A DNA stretch of 64,000 nucleotides from Antedon mediterranea (Eukaryota > Echinodermata > Crinoidea > Comatulida > Antedonidae), in contig NC_092674.1 in assembly GCF_964355755.1 (NCBI RefSeq), positions 13,833,001 to 13,897,000 on the forward strand. The letters are read 5' to 3'. Positions 55,450 through 64,000 of the stretch are shown here, piece by piece. A program made the translations under genes and the position numbers. The notes under the pieces were generated by a model, which saw only the letters and a list, made by a program, of their open reading frames with translations, ran no database searches and was not told where the DNA came from. Numbering within the stretch: position 1 is the stretch's first letter; every line of letters starts with the position of its first letter.

Positions 55450-58400
55450 AACTCAATTCAATTCAATTCAATTCAAGGAACATTTATTCACGTCCAAAAG
55501 ACAAAAGTAACAAAAACAAAATGGCAAGTGATAAAACAGGAAAATGGACGAAGGCAAATCCCAAAAAGATACCAATCTTGTGACGGGATTGCCTTTACAA
55601 AATATTTAAATAAGAGAAGAAAAAAAAAAAAATATATAAACAAAGAAAATAAATTAATTAGACAATAAAGAAATACAAAATATATATAAAACCAGTAGAT
55701 AAAAGTTGGAATAAAAAATAAAAAAAGAACAGAAAAAAGTACAGCTGCATGGCATATAGCGAATATGATGACAATTGAATAATAAAGATAGCAAGTCACG
55801 GAACATGGAAAAAACGACCATATCAAACATATCGATCAGTACTGAGACAAAAGGTAATTTTTTATGTTATTATTAAATGAATAGCGGTTGGCAGCACAGG
55901 AAATTGAGGGGGGTAAATTGTTAAACAATAGAGGTCCAGAATATCTAATGCTATGTTGAAAATAATTGGTGTTATGGTTAGGGATATATATGTTATTTCT
56001 TGTTCTAGTATAATATTTATGAACGGTATTATTAGGAGCGAAAAGGTCGTTTAGATGGCAAGGGAGAAGTGAGTGAGTGGCCAAAAAAACAAAGACACCT
56101 TGCTGGGATAGGTTAATGTCCGAGAGTTTGAGAAGATTGAGTTTGGAGAATAAGTGGGAGGAATGTGACAGTGGATGAGCGCCAGATATAGTCCTGATAG
56201 CTTTTTTTTGTAGGATAGAGAGTTTAATGATGTTTGAAGGGTAAGTGTTGGCCTAGACAATGTTACCATAGCTCAAATAAGGAAGGATGAGTGTGCAATA
56301 AAGGGTCCTGAGAATATTAGTTGGGAGGAAGGAAGAAAGCCTAGAAATGATCCCAAGGTTCTTAGACACTTTGTTCTCAATTTCTTGGATATGGGGTTTC
56401 CATGAGAGAGAGTTGTCGATGATAATGCCAAGAAATTTATTATACTTAACAGAGGGAATTTCTTGATTATCAATAACGACTTTAAATGGGGACACATCAA
56501 TACCTCTAGTCAACTGCGGGGTTCCGAATAGGATGTAACTACATTTATTATGATTGAGGGAGAGTTTGTTGGCAATAAAGTACTGGGACAAGGGGATAAC
56601 GTTGGTATTAAAGGTGTCAAAAAGAGTTTGGATATTTTTGTTGGCATGAAAAACTGTAGTGTCATCAGCATATAGAAAAAAATTTAGCAGGTTTGAGGTT
56701 CGGTGGATATCATTAATGTAAAAGGTGAACAGAAGCGGGCCAAGTAAGGAGCCCTGGGGAACGCCACAGGTGATAGGGCAAAAATTAGAAATAGAGTTAA
56801 AATATTTAGTACATTGGGAGCGGTTAGTGAGATAGCTTTTGAAAACGTTTAAGGCGGGTCCTCGGATTCCATAGTGAGACAATTTAAAAAGAAGAATATT
56901 ATGATCAATGGTGTCGAAAGCCTTGGAAAGGTCGATGAAAAGTCCGATTCCAAATTGACGATTTTCGAATGCATGAATAATTTTGTTAGTGAGGTCGATC
57001 AAAGCCATGGAGGTGTTATGTCCTTTTCTAAAGCCATATTGTCTCTTGAAGAGGATGTTATGTTTGCTGATAAATGAAAATGTTCTATCATAGATAATTC
57101 TTTCCAAGGCTTTCGAAAAGATTGACAGGATGGAGATAGGACGATAGTTAGAAAGGTTGGATTTGGGGCCAGATTTGTAAACAGGGGTAACGCGCGCCAG
57201 CTTCAACCTGTTCGGAAAAACACCTTTGCAGAGGACAAGATTAAAAATGTGACACAAGGGAAGGGAGATAAGGTTGATAACATGTTTAATGGCTTTAGTA
57301 TGGAAATCATCAGTACCAGGAGCTTTATTGTTATCGAAGGAGGAGATAATTCTTATGATATCCTCTTCTAGGACGGGGGTTAAGAACATTGATTTCGGAT
57401 TTGGTTGAGGAAGAAATTCTTTGAAAGAAACATAGCTGGGAGGGATTTTGTTAGCAAGGGAGGGTCCGATTTCGACAAAAAAATCATTAAATGCTTTAGA
57501 AATAATGACGGGGTCTTTAGTTGGTACTCCGTTACAGTTGACAGGGGTATTGCCTTTGTGTTGGTTTCGGTTTTTATGGTTCAATAAAGAGTTAATTGAT
57601 TTCCAGGTTGCCTTAATATCATTTTTTTGCTTGGTGAAAATATCATGAAAGTGGATTCTTTTGGCAATTTTGATAGTGGAGTTAAGTTTATTACGATATC
57701 GTTTATATTTGATTTCATTGGCAGGAGAAGGGCGGTGAAGAAATTTTGCATAGAGTTTATGTTTATACTTTATTGATTTTAGCAGTCCATTTGACATCCA
57801 AGATTTAATTTTTTTGTTCTTGTTTGTATTGTTCCTTTTCAGTAACGGGAAGTGTTGGTCATAAAGGGCTTTAAGTGTGTTATCAAAGAGGTCATAAGCA
57901 AAGTCAGGATCATTAGAATTAAGGATATCAAACCAAGTTTGATTAGAGACATCATGGTAAAAGTTGTTAAGAGACGTATTGTTAATCTGTCTGAGAGATG
58001 GGATCTCTTCATTGTTTGAGCTAGTGGCAAAACTATCAGAGAGGTTTGAAATATTAAAAACAGGGAGATGATCAGAGATATCACTATATAGCAGACCACT
58101 TATATGAGAACAATCAAATTGATTTGTAATAATATTATCTAATAATGAGGCTGTGGAATTTGTTATTCTGGATGGTCTGTCGATAAGTGGAAGATAGTGA
58201 TTGCTAAACAGTGTGTTAATGAATTGACGGGCAGTATTGTCGGATTCATGTTTAAGAATGTCAATGTTAAAGTCTCCAAGAATATAAACATTTTTATTTT
58301 CTTTTGTTAAATTGGAAAGGACAATGTCAAGTTCAATTAAGAATTGATTTGGGTCAGAGGAGGGGGGTCTATATACAGTACCCACTATAATGTTTTTGTG

Positions 58401-58990
58401 ATGAGGCCGTTTAATTTCAATAAAGATGGATTCGCAGTTGGAAGGGTGTGGGTGTAGGTCACTTCTAATGGAGAATTGTAGAGTATCAAGGATATACATG
58501 GCGACTCCTCCACCGTCTTTATGGGTTCTGTGGTTAGAGACAAAATTATAATTTGGGAGTTGGACCAAAGGATTATCGTACTTGAGCCAAGTTTCACTTA
58601 CTCCAATAATATCGAAAGGCAGATTAATGGATGATAGGAGTTGTTTAATTTCATCAATGTGCTTGAGGATGCTTCTAGAGTTGAAATGAATAGTGGAGAA
58701 GCAATCAGAAAGTGAGTCAACAAGAAATTCATTAGGATCATAATATTGAGAGGGACTGTGGTTGCTGTTGGTGAAAAAATTAGAGTCGGGATCAATGTTA
58801 GATGTAGAATTGCCAAGGTTCCTGTTAATGTTACGGTTGTCTGAATAGCTGGGCAAGGGGAAGAAGTTTATGTTTGATAATCGGTCGTGGTACGATGTTC
58901 CGTCATCTGCGTTAAGGTTGTACATCAAGTAAAAAATGAAAATATAAAAAGAGAAATCTGTTCAGTGAAAATACTAGTTAATATATAATT
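55450..58990 (-). mobile_element. CR1/L2-group LINE, antisense in the SLC22 intron
   Basis: Read on the minus strand: ORF2 (58925-55836), a 3'UTR of about 380 bp and a TTGAA tandem tail at about 55452-55475. ORF2 is clearly related to that of the 32888 LINE (same motif order, for example [47 protein letters not shown]), but the tail repeat and much of the sequence differ, so it is a different subfamily. No ORF1 is seen upstream, so the 5' end is probably truncated; its exact position (about 58930-59480) is uncertain. Confidence 0.85.
55836..58925 (-). pseudogene. LINE ORF2 (endonuclease-RT) with a single in-frame stop
   Basis: About 1030 codons run from ATG 58925 to 55836 in one frame, interrupted by one TAG at 56253-56255. 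The stop follows [10 protein letters not shown], where relatives have W (the 33751 ORF2 has LPYLLYCNIVWCN), so it is most simply TGG to TAG. Before the stop: endonuclease ([42 protein letters not shown]) and RT ([62 protein letters not shown] near residue 754). After it the frame continues (KLSILQKKAIRTISG ... ATHSLLPCHLNDLF ... YLLSQY). The catalytic core is intact but the C-terminal part is cut off. Confidence 0.88.
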
Positions 58991-59619
58991 TAAAATATAT
59001 GTATAAAATATATATAAATAAATATACACTGTATAAATAAATAAACAAATATTAGATCAAACTGAATATTGGAAAAAAGAAAAATTAACAATGCATAAAA
59101 ACAAGACTGTCAAAGTAAGGCGAGTTAAGCAGAACTCCGGCAAGGAACTAAAAATTGCAAAACAACAAGAGAACATTATGGAATGGTATAAACAATTATG
59201 AAAACTACATGAATATGGCAATCAGGCACTTAAACACTTGGATGATAATAGTGTTCAAAGCAATGACACATGGCAATGTAATCTGATTATTTAAAGATTT
59301 TTTATACTGAGAAACAATGAAGAAAAAACTAAGATACCAATAAGATATAACACACAAACACACCATCACACACACACCAACACCCATCCACCCACACGCA
59401 AGCACAAACGTATTGAATATTGAAGCATACAAAGGTCAATACTCTGTGTGAACTGGTAGCCAATGAAGAAGATCTATGAATTAAAAGTTCCTCTTAATTA
59501 TAGGTGATTCGTACAAGAATCACCTATTGATTTTTTATGAATAAATATAGTAAGACATCACTGTGTTTTGTTTATATCAATAATTGACTTTGTAATATAT
59601 TTTTTATTTTGTTGAAAAG

Positions 59620-59728
59620 CAATGGGAATAGGACGACTGACAGTAACGATGGTAGGAAAGTTTGGAGTAACCGCTGCATTCGGTATTATATTTTTCTATA
59701 CTGCAGAGCTGTATCCAACTAACATACG
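59620..59728 (+). CDS. SLC22-type exon: TM10 region
   Basis: Acceptor 'gttgaaaag' and donor GTTAGA bound 109 nt. The split codon C|CA gives P, then [35 protein letters not shown] and two bases of R. GKF...AAF...Y.Y(T)(A/S)E(L/V)YPT..R is one of the strongest SLC22 signatures. Confidence 0.9.
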
Positions 59729-60099
59729 GTTAGAAATATAATATTCTCCTATTTGGTGGTTATAGCTAGTCTAGTTCAATTGATAAAAGTTAAATATTGT
59801 GTTAAACGAGCAACTGTAATATTATAATAATTATAATTGTATATTCGACGTCCTGAGGTGGTGAGGACTTAAAGCACATCATCTTTTTACTCCCCTATTC
59901 ACTATCATCAAACTCATACAGAATAAAACAATGATTCTCGCTGATGATTATTTTATTTTGACATTATAATCTTATTAGTTCTTTTTATTGTAATGTTGAT
60001 GTGTTCTTTATCCATTCCATCTTCATTATGATGATGGCGTTATTGAATAAATGTATCTAGTTGTCAAACTAACCGACTGCTTTATTCATTTGGCAATAG

Positions 60100-60309
60100 G
60101 TCAGTTGCTGTTGGTATTTGTTCAACATCTGGTCGGATTGGAGCCATCCTATCACCATATATCCTCCACCTGTCAAGGTATTGGGCACCACTTGCAATGT
60201 TAACATTCAGTGTATTAGCTATTTCATCTGGAGTACTTGTTTTACTTTTACCCGAAACTGCCAATAGAAAGTTACCAGATACAATGGATGAAGTCACAGA
60301 ACTTAAAAT
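60100..60309 (+). CDS. SLC22-type exon: TM11 and TM12
   Basis: Acceptor 'ttggcaatag' and donor GTAAGG bound 210 nt. The split R codon is followed by SVAVGICSTSGRIGAILSPY (TM11), IL..LSRYWAPLAMLTFSV, LAISSGVLVLLLPETANRKL (TM12) and PDTMDEVTEL. The LPET.N..LPDT..E end is the standard SLC22 C-terminal motif. Confidence 0.9.
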
Positions 60310-60786
60310 GTAAGGGTTTGTTTGTAAATGTTTCAAAATTTGCATTCAGAATGTACTAATAAACCGCAGTCATTGAAATATAATGGGTTCAGTAAGATGT
60401 CTAATCTATCAAGGCACGAATTATGATTATTATGTGTAATTTGTTGTTTTTTGTAATTATAAAGGTAATATTTGCATCAATTGTTGTCAGCGCTAGTAAG
60501 AGCATGTTGCTTTGGTAGGTGTCTCTGTGTGTGTGGTTTATCTTCTTTCTAAGTTTATAGCATCGTTTCGACCAGGGAAGACGTGTAGACGTATGCTAAT
60601 GTTACAGGAATACGATCACTTTTGAATTTTATGGTCTGAACAAACATGTTAAAACGTAAAATAGCTATTTTATGTTAAACTAACCAGCCGTACCTTGAGT
60701 GTATTTGTATAATTTCTTTCACTTTATTTTCTACACTATTTAATGTCGATTAATGATAATATTAACGTTTTATCATTTATTTTCAG

Positions 60787-60841
60787 ATCTGTGACAAAAT
60801 TATCGTCAGCAGAATTAGGAGAAAAAGAAGCTATGACATAA
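60787..60841 (+). CDS. SLC22-type last exon: cytoplasmic tail
   Basis: Acceptor 'attttcag' precedes 55 nt that complete a split isoleucine codon and encode SVTKLSSAELGEKEAMT and TAA. It is short, polar and charged, as expected for the cytosolic tail. In total the exons 53076-60841 give about 266 residues, against about 550 for a full SLC22 protein; the shortage is all N-terminal. Confidence 0.8.
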
Positions 60842-61184
60842 ACAACATTGATATCATGAGAAACGTTACACCAACGTACCATGATAGACTTCCGTAAAAA
60901 CGTGAAAAAACAGCAGTTCCAAAAAAAAAATAATCCAGTCTCCTTTGGCTTGCTCATAAAGCAATTGGGATGATAAGGGTTATTAAATACTCAACGCTAT
61001 TACACTTTTTAATCAACATTATGATGTTGATTTGTATCAGTACTTCTAGATTTTTTATAGAATACTAGTATATCAACGTATACCAACAAATTAATGAAAA
61101 TCCTTATAATAGGTAACTAAACGCATTTCATCAACTGGTTGTAAGTATTTTACACGATTTAAATTTAGACTTTGTATAGCATTA
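60842..61184. other. 3' flank of the SLC22-type gene
   Basis: AT-rich; the likely 3'UTR begins here. No clear AATAAA was seen close to the stop codon. No gene is recognised. Confidence 0.4.
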
Positions 61185-61272
61185 TTTAATTTTCTAAAAA
61201 GGCGAATTGATGCCTATTCTCTAATGGAATAACATGAGAATAGGCAGCAATTCGCCTTTTTAGAAAATTAAA
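61185..61272. repeat. Near-perfect 37-bp-arm hairpin
   Basis: The left arm 61185-61221 and right arm 61236-61272 are complementary at 36 of 37 positions, with a 14-nt loop. The arms read TTTAATTTTCTAAAAAGGCG onward to GCCTATTCTC. It may be a tiny fold-back insertion or a small-RNA precursor. It lies about 340 bp past the SLC22 stop codon, so it may be in the 3'UTR. Confidence 0.85.
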
Positions 61273-61960
61273 TTTCAAATTTATAAAAATGTAGGCCTAT
61301 TTAGAGTATTGGAAAAAATAAACAAATTAGCCAATTATTGAATTGTTAATGATAATACAATGTATAATTGTTATTGATGTACATACCGTATATTTTATTT
61401 TAATGTATGGATGATGCTGCATGGGAAACTTTGTATTAACAGAAAAAGCCATAGCATCAAAATATGAAAATAAACAAAACAAAACATCATTTTTTTTACT
61501 GATATGTAACAGTGATATACTAATTCTAAGTAAGTTATGATGTACTGAAATTGAAATAAAGTTTAGAGAGTGAATCTCACAAAAAGACAAACAACTACAG
61601 CCAGCAATTTGTTTTCTTCCAAAATACTTATAAGTAAGCTTTTAAAATTAATTTGAATACATCATATTAAATATTAAAAAGTGTTTCTAAGATCCACGCG
61701 TAGGCTCGCTATTTATTTATTACAGGCATAGAAATAAATTATATATATATATATATTAAATAGCCTATATAAATGCGTGAACGTGATTGGTTGAGTACGA
61801 TGATATTGACTGAGTAATTGTCGAGTAATTATCGTGTCCCTGTCATTAAATATATATAAAATCCAGCAAATTCTCGAGTACGATGATATTGACTGTGTAA
61901 TTTTCGTGTGGCAACATTCGCGTTTGGCGATAAATAAGTTAATAAAAGTAATAAAAGTCA
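61273..61960. other. AT-rich non-coding stretch
   Basis: It contains a (TA)n run (61738-61757) and a loosely repeated 'gagtacgatgatattgact' at about 61794 and 61877, about 83 bp apart. No gene is seen. Confidence 0.5.
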
Positions 61961-62025
61961 TCTACTGGGACTTGAGCTCGCGATGAATTGTCACTCCATC
62001 ACGCAACTTGCTTGAAGAAATTAAT
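61960..62025 (-). repeat. tRNA-like SINE fragment
   Basis: The minus strand contains 'gcgagctcaagtcccagtag', close to a tRNA B box (GGTTCRANTCC), preceded at the right distance by 'gttgcgtgatggagtga', which could be a decayed A-box/D-arm. It is not an intact tRNA. Confidence 0.3.
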
Positions 62026-62284
62026 CAACTAAACTATTTAAACTATTCATACATAGCGCCCTCGCTTAGTTTTTAGTCCTCTCTAGATGTGACCTGATAA
62101 TAATACTATTATGTATGCTTATTGATGGAAATTATTCTGTAAATTTAAACGGTCTAGGCCTAAGTGAATATTTTATTGCCAAGGAATCATTAATTAGTAA
62201 TTATCTGTATATTATTATTATTATTTTCAACCTGTTATTGGTGTTTTACACTGTTGGTTTGATATAAAGAATAAAAAATCAGAA

Positions 62285-62325
62285 GGTTCCGGGTTCGAAT
62301 CTCGGTTGGGGCGACTTTTTCTCCT
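62285..62325 (+). repeat. tRNA-derived SINE B-box fragment
   Basis: 'ccgggttcgaatctcggttg' is a clean tRNA T-arm and B box followed by 'gggcgac' and a T-rich stretch. No A box precedes it, so only the rear half of a tRNA-like head remains. Confidence 0.4.
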
Positions 62326-62613
62326 TCTCACAGATTTCCTCATCTTCAAATTAATTAATTAAATTTCAGTATATCACGGTATAGTATTTATTCTGTGCCT
62401 GTGGTTTTTAAAATATATATATATACTATATATCCCTGTTCATACTGTACATGTTGACTTTATATTTGTAGTAGAATAAATTAACTTTTATATTCGTTTG
62501 TAAAGTGAAAATGTTATTGACTTTATACGGTCATTTTTCGCAAAGGTAAGGTGAATTAGGCAGTCTTATTACTTAGGCTAGCCGACCCATACACTTTGCT
62601 ACATTTTTTAATA

Positions 62614-62707
62614 TAGCAGATGTAATATATAGTTCATCGAGAAAAATATCATTCCCTCGGGGATGTCAATTGTTATATTTCACCTCTAAAAAAGTAGGCA
62701 ATATCTG
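62614..62707. mobile_element. Half copy of the 177-bp palindromic MITE
   Basis: 'atcattccctcggggatgtc', 'atatttcacctctaa' and the end 'ggcaatatctg' match (in reverse complement) the left half of the MITE at 47859-48035. The other half is missing or decayed to 'gcagatgtaatatatagttc'. Confidence 0.55.
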
Positions 62708-63121
62708 TATAATATAAACATTTGCAGTAGAGCAGAATCAGTGTCGTGAAATAAACCTTTATTTTTAAAAGTAATGCTAAAGGAATATTTTGTAGTATAA
62801 GATAGGAATTCATCAAAATTGACTATACATAATTATGTAAAATTGAGGCATTTTTCTTTTTAAAAAAAGTATATAAATATAAATCAAAAGAAAAATCAAT
62901 TTAACACAATTTAAAAATACCATTTTATTAAAAATTATTACCCAGTTAAATGTGTGTAAGTCATTGAATCAAAATCAGTAAAATTCCAATCTTATAACAT
63001 TATGAAAAAGGTGTAGCATCACATTATAATACTTTGTTTTTAGATTTTCAGTGTAAAAAAGTAAGTAAGAATCCGTATCATTGTATATTTATTATATATA
63101 TATATTTTTTTTTTTTTTTAG

Positions 63122-63232
63122 TTAGATAAACTTGAAGTTGCAAGATTGAAGGAATTCAATTTAAGTGCTGGTGTAATACAGATATGGTGGAGGAAAATCC
63201 TTGCAACCAAAAGTAAACAAGAGGTCAAACAG
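63122..63232 (+). CDS. IQ-motif protein exon
   Basis: A long T-run with terminal 'ttag' acceptor and donor GTATTG bound 111 nt (37 codons, phase 0): LDKLEVARLKEFNLSAGVIQ then IWWRKILATKSKQEVKQ. AGVIQIWWRKILA is a degenerate IQ motif (calmodulin-type light-chain binding helix). Basic, helical context fits. The gene continues right; the parent is not identified. Confidence 0.65.
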
Positions 63233-63423
63233 GTATTGATTGTAATAGTGTTTTGCCAAATATCTTGCAGGCATCATGCTGTTACCAAACCAAGCCACAG
63301 AAGGCTATTTTAACATTGAATTACATCTTAACTTTTATTCATTTTAAAATTTTTAAAATTAAACTAAATGTGTTTATGTACTGTTAGATGCTCAGTCACT
63401 GATTGATATGTTGTAGGTTTTAG

Positions 63424-63491
63424 AGGCTGGAAGGTGAGAGAAGATGTAAAGAAACGACATGAGGCAGCACGTGTCATACACTATGCTATGA
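63424..63491 (+). pseudogene. Partial tandem copy of the following IQ exon
   Basis: This copies the acceptor and first about 68 nt of the exon at 63533 (GWKVREDVKKRHEAARVIHY, against KRRHEAARVIQY), then runs directly into a repeat of the upstream intron sequence ('atgctgagtcact', against 'atgctcagtcact' at 63389). The duplicated unit is about 105-109 bp. With no donor of its own, including it would read into a stop. Confidence 0.7.
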
Positions 63492-63532
63492 TGCTGAGTC
63501 ACTTATTAGAATTGATGTGTTGTATGTTTTAG

Positions 63533-63668
63533 AGGCTGGAAGGTGAGAGAAGATGTAAAGAGACGACATGAGGCAGCACGTGTCATACAGTATGCTATGA
63601 GTGGATATTCAATTCGTTTACATCAACGCAAGTTAGAGGAACAACTAAATGAAGTAGATTCAGACGAG
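63533..63668 (+). CDS. IQ-motif protein exon, second
   Basis: Acceptor 'atgttttag' and donor GTAGGC bound an open frame GWKVREDVKRRHEAARVIQY then AMSGYSIRLHQRKLEEQLNE and VDSDE. AARVIQYAMSGYSIRLHQR is an IQ-like motif followed by an acidic coiled segment. The phase does not match the exon at 63122 if splicing is at 63533. Starting after 'ctggaag' at 63543 would be phase 0 and compatible. The exon start is therefore uncertain, or an intermediate exon is missing. Confidence 0.6.
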
Positions 63669-64000
63669 GTAGGCCTTTACTTAAAACTCTCAATTCTCAA
63701 TCTACGCTGCACCAACATACTTTACCAAGTGAAGTATGTTCCTTCATCCTCATGTACTTTAATGATGTTGAATTAACACATCATCATTGATATGTATTGA
63801 GTTATAAAACTAAAAATGTTGAATCGAGAATATTTAATTTACTGAGAGATCAGTTAATTTTTAACTCATGAAATATTCTCACTATTCAAATCATAAACAT
63901 TTAGTTTATGGTGTTTATACCAATCTAATACTTTTTTTTTCTTGATACAATTTAACATTTATTTTTACCAGTTTGTTGATTTGCTGAGCACCTGAATATA

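Larger units (their letters stand above)
54719..59619. other. 4.9-kb intron of the SLC22-type gene
   Basis: The donor at 54719 and acceptor ending at 59619 join codons in frame: C + CA makes P, giving the conserved FIP before TM10. No coding exon is missing here. The intron holds an old L2-type LINE fragment (55040-55440) and a long antisense LINE (about 55450-58990). A (CA)-rich low-complexity run lies at 59345-59400. Confidence 0.85.

Noticed and set aside
55488-55826. Minus-strand hydrophobic open frame of 112 codons
   Set aside because: It lies in the LINE 3'UTR and is low-complexity and T-rich.
61960-62325. Functional tRNA genes
   Set aside because: B-box-like sequences are present but a complete cloverleaf cannot be formed at either site.

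Overview
This is eukaryotic, AT-rich, repeat-dominated DNA with spliceosomal introns. Frequent AGGCCTA / TAGGCCTA motifs, CR1/L2-type LINEs, ankyrin-repeat exons and an SLC22 transporter suggest a marine deuterostome invertebrate, most likely an echinoderm. The species assignment is inference. No prokaryotic operon, rRNA, complete tRNA or CRISPR array is present.

Layout. (1) 1-47.9 kb is a serially duplicated block. A unit of several kb recurs about six times with differing amounts of decay: 1-11130, 11131-13440, about 20380-28560, 28561-40943, 42172-45052 and 46281-47858. Three units keep a 33-codon ankyrin exon on the minus strand: intact at 10601-10699 and 40449-40547, broken at 28073-28128. 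The region therefore reads as introns and exons of a minus-strand ankyrin-repeat gene that expanded by exon-plus-intron duplication. Because the units are homologous, one copy often serves as the empty site for an insertion in another. That fixes exactly an 8049-bp fold-back-type DNA element (1425-9473, TA target duplication), a 177-bp LINE/SINE tail (339-515, TATAC) and a 4230-bp LINE (32888-37117, AACAG).

(2) 18.0-20.4 kb is a transposon-like element with about 350-bp inverted repeats. It encloses a decayed minus-strand gene of a widespread but unnamed protein family that resembles PIN/XPG nucleases. (3) 22.6-50 kb holds further LINEs and LINE pieces, MITE-like elements, a tandem array rich in nuclear-receptor DR1-type motifs (38.9-39.6 kb) and a 4.1-kb tandem duplication. 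(4) 52.6-60.85 kb is a plus-strand SLC22-type (organic ion transporter, MFS) gene with clean splice sites. It has a TATA promoter and a first-exon remnant, but the region from the large extracellular loop to TM6 is absent. Its largest intron carries an antisense LINE whose ORF2 is interrupted by one stop codon. (5) 61.2-62.7 kb contains a near-perfect 37-bp hairpin, tRNA-like SINE fragments and half of a MITE. (6) 63.1 kb to the right edge holds exons of an IQ-motif gene, one of them partly duplicated in tandem.

The best candidates for something undescribed are the 8-kb fold-back element with long, different tandem arrays at each end and no visible transposase, and the inverted-repeat element carrying the PIN/XPG-like gene. 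Boundaries marked 'about' were read by eye, and family assignments rest on recognised motifs without database searches.
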